Below, one piece after another: positions 22,890 to 24,491 of a stretch of DNA of 24,491 nt. Below the pieces are notes generated by a model, which was not told where the DNA came from, did no database searches, and saw only the letters and a program-made list of their open reading frames with translations. The DNA is from an uncultured Prevotella sp. (GTDB lineage: Bacteria > Bacteroidota > Bacteroidia > Bacteroidales > Bacteroidaceae). Location: the NCBI GenBank assembly GCA_900554545.1, contig USHW01000032.1:1-24491 (forward strand), in the 5' to 3' direction. Position numbers and translations under genes: made by a program. Each line of letters begins with the position of its first letter. Position 1 is the stretch's first letter.

Positions 22890-23927
22890 TCAGTTAGCCG
22901 AATCGAATTCGTGCAGGAAGCGCACGTCGTTCTCGGAGAACAGTCTCAGGTCAGACACCTGATACTTCAGGTTTGTGACGCGCTCGACGCCGAGTCCGAA
23001 TGCGTAGCCGCTGTAAACCTTGCTGTCTATGCCGCACAGTTCGAGCACATTGGGGTCAACCATTCCGCATCCGAGGATTTCAACCCATCCCGTATGCTTG
23101 CAGAAGCCGCAGCCTTTGCCGCCGCAGATGTGGCACGATATGTCCATTTCCGCACTTGGTTCAGTGAACGGGAAATAACTTGGGCGCAGGCGGATTTTCG
23201 TGTCCGCCCCGAAAAGTTCGCGTGCGAATGTAAGGAGCACCTGTTTCAGGTCGGTGAACGATACGTTCTTGTCGATGTAAAGTCCTTCTATCTGGTGGAA
23301 GAAACAGTGCGCGCGCGCCGTTATGGCTTCGTTGCGGTAGACTCGTCCCGGGCAGATTACGCGGATGGGCGGCTGCGTTGTCTCCATGACACGTGCCTGA
23401 ACGGAACTGGTGTGGCTGCGCAGTATGATGTTTTTGGTAACGTCGTTAGGGTTTGTCTCGACGAAGAACGTGTCCTGCATGTCGCGTGCCGGATGGTCAG
23501 AAGCAAAGTTCATCTTTGTGAACACGTGCAGGTCGTCTTCCACCTCGGGGCCGTCGGCGAGCGTGAAGCCCATGCGTGAGAAGATGTCAATTATCTCGTT
23601 TTTCACTATTGTGAGCGGATGGCGCGTGCCGAACCTTACAGGATAAGGTGTGCGCGTGAGGTCGATGTCGTCGTTCCTGCTTTCTTCTGACTCGCATTGC
23701 TCGCGCAGTGTGTTTATTCGGTCGAGTGTAGTCTGTTTGAGTTCATTGATTTTTATTCCCACTTCCTTTTTCTGTTCCGCCGGAACATTGCGGAAGTCGG
23801 CCATAAGGGTGTTGATTTCGCCTTTCTTGCTGAGGTATTTGAGCCTTAATGCTTCTATCTCTTCAGGCGTTGAAGCGTTAAGTTCTTTCACCTCTTCAAG
23901 CAGTTTCGCAATTTTGTCGAGTATCAT
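22890..23927 (-). CDS. pheS: Phenylalanine-tRNA ligase alpha subunit
   Basis: This 345-residue class II synthetase subunit charges tRNA-Phe together with PheT. The N-terminal coiled coil covers about 1-85 ('EVKELNASTPEEIEALRLKY'). The catalytic core follows with 'HPLTIVKNEIIDIFSRMGFT', 'MNFASDHPARDMQDTFF' (motif 1 region), 'YRNEAITARAHCFFHQIEGL' (motif 2) and 'GYAFGLGVERVTNLKYQVSD' then LRLF (motif 3). A small Cys cluster, 'CHICGGKGCGFCKHTG', is usual in Bacteroidetes PheS. The length is normal. pheT is not next to it, as is common in this phylum. It is divergent from the DUF4348-type lipoprotein gene. Confidence 0.96.
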   Translation of the reverse strand: MILDKIAKLLEEVKELNASTPEEIEALRLKYLSKKGEINTLMADFRNVPAEQKKEVGIKINELKQTTLDRINTLREQCESEESRNDDIDLTRTPYPVRFGTRHPLTIVKNEIIDIFSRMGFTLADGPEVEDDLHVFTKMNFASDHPARDMQDTFFVETNPNDVTKNIILRSHTSSVQARVMETTQPPIRVICPGRVYRNEAITARAHCFFHQIEGLYIDKNVSFTDLKQVLLTFARELFGADTKIRLRPSYFPFTEPSAEMDISCHICGGKGCGFCKHTGWVEILGCGMVDPNVLELCGIDSKVYSGYAFGLGVERVTNLKYQVSDLRLFSENDVRFLHEFDSAN

Positions 23928-23964
23928 TTTGAAGATAATTTAGATGCTTATTAAAATCTTGATG

Positions 23965-23972
23965 CAAAGGTA
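23965..23972 (-). promoter_or_regulatory. Probable -7 element of pheS
   Basis: TACCTTTG on the minus strand about 38 nt before the ATG. No TTTG is found at the expected 19-20 nt distance, so only the -7 box is supported. Confidence 0.5.
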
Positions 23973-24015
23973 ATATTTTTAGCTTGAATATATACTATAA
24001 ACCAAAATAAAGTTG

Positions 24016-24023
24016 TACTTTTG
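24016..24023 (+). promoter_or_regulatory. Probable -7 element of the DUF4348-type lipoprotein gene
   Basis: TACTTTTG on the plus strand fits TAnnTTTG; the -33 position is poor. It would give a leader of about 140 nt. Between it and the ATG there is a single segment with some likeness to a 22-nt repeat unit (24125-24155), too weak to call. Confidence 0.45.
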
Positions 24024-24172
24024 CGCAAATTTTGAGAGACTGTTACAGACGCGTGTAAAGCGAGGCTGAAGGTGCGGTTTGATGGTGTTGTGCCGGCTGA
24101 ATGATGCGGCCGCGCCTTAGATTGCAAAAAACGGCGACGGCTTTTCCGCATTCTCTGAAATAGTAAGGAATT

Positions 24173-24491
24173 ATGAGAAAGGGTCTTTTATTGCTCTTTG
24201 CTGTGTGCCTGTCAATGATGATGGTGTGGACGACAGGCTGCTCCGACAAAAAGCCGGAGGCGGCAGACACCACGGCCGTAGACACGACGTTGGCTGCAGA
24301 CACCGCTGCAGCTGACACTATCGAGGAAATAATTTCGGAACAACCGATGCCGAAGGCTGCCGACGAGCTGTTTGATGACTTCATTTTCAATTTTGCCGCA
24401 AACAGAAAATTGCAGTTCAGCAGGATAAAGTTCCCGCTGAAAGTTGCCGATGGGGAAAGTGTAGCTTCTGTGACAAAGAAGCAGTGGAAGA
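24173..24491 (+). CDS. DUF4348-type lipoprotein, partial (5' part only)
   Basis: The reading frame is open from ATG 24173 to the window end (106 complete codons). It begins MRKGLLLLFAVCLSMMMVWT followed by TGC, a lipoprotein signal with Cys23 as the lipid-attachment site. Next is a low-complexity linker rich in Ala, Asp and Thr ('AADTTAVDTTLAADTAAADT', about 31-50). Then comes 'ADELFDDFIFNFAANRKLQF' followed by SRIKFPL, which from memory is the start of the DUF4348 domain found in Bacteroidales lipoproteins of unknown function. The gene is cut by the window edge, not broken. It is divergent from pheS. The function is not known. Confidence 0.8.
   Translation, partial: MRKGLLLLFAVCLSMMMVWTTGCSDKKPEAADTTAVDTTLAADTAAADTIEEIISEQPMPKAADELFDDFIFNFAANRKLQFSRIKFPLKVADGESVASVTKKQWK

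Noticed and set aside
24125..24155. A possible single 22-nt repeat unit before the DUF4348-type gene
   Set aside because: Only a GCAAAAAACGG-like fragment and CCGCATTCT match; there is no second unit and no tail.
1..24491. tRNA or rRNA genes, insertion sequences with transposase, integrases
   Set aside because: No cloverleaf with a GTTCRANNC arm, no rRNA-like blocks and no transposase or integrase frame was seen. The Rpn-family gene is sometimes labelled transposase in databases but has nuclease motifs and no flanking inverted ends.

Overview
The window looks like a chromosomal segment of a Bacteroidales bacterium, most likely Prevotella or a close relative. The evidence is a SusD-family lipoprotein, promoters of the Bacteroidetes type (TTTG, about 19 nt, TAnnTTTG), A-rich leaders mostly without Shine-Dalgarno sequences, secreted proteins with short C-terminal tails of the 'YNLxGQRV...KGIxIxxGKK' kind, and family members typical of this group (DUF5123-type, DUF6359-type and DUF4348-type lipoproteins). 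The genus is an inference from style and cannot be proved here.

Left part (1-14,100): plant cell wall, probably pectin, utilisation. A SusD-like glycan-binding lipoprotein (33-1973) is followed by a DUF4957/DUF5123-type lipoprotein (2004-3701); a SusC partner would lie just left of the window. After a terminator comes an Rpn/PD-(D/E)XK nuclease gene (3829-4782), unrelated in function, with its own promoter and an unusually strong Shine-Dalgarno. On the minus strand are a secreted GH3 beta-glycosidase with an inserted PA14 domain (5118-7691), a PL1-type pectate lyase (9636-11405) and a GH28-GH105 fusion enzyme (11517-14096). The last two look like an operon read leftwards: the fusion would cleave polygalacturonan/rhamnogalacturonan and remove the unsaturated end sugar that lyases leave. 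A small secreted protein of unknown function (8452-9516) sits between GH3 and the lyase.

Right part (14,400-24,491): mostly housekeeping and regulation. It holds the anaerobic ribonucleotide reductase operon nrdD-nrdG (minus), a hemerythrin-like/LuxR-HTH regulator (minus), a 41-residue small protein followed by ribulose-phosphate 3-epimerase (plus), an ECF-like sigma factor (minus), a DUF6359-type lipoprotein (minus), an MFS transporter (minus), pheS (minus) and the start of a DUF4348-type lipoprotein (plus, cut by the window end).

The most striking non-genic feature is a dispersed element present four times in intergenic DNA (8100-8220, 14301-14411, 18399-18509, 21335-21445). Each copy is exactly four contiguous 22-nt units followed by a conserved tail, 23 nt in three copies and longer in the first. 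Two copies lie in each orientation, and neighbouring units pair into long hairpins. It resembles a minisatellite-bearing MITE-like element rather than a CRISPR. Other non-coding features are a candidate small RNA at about 21047-21118, a 46-bp near-perfect inverted repeat at 19458-19577, a related one near 22797-22871, and several clear intrinsic terminators.
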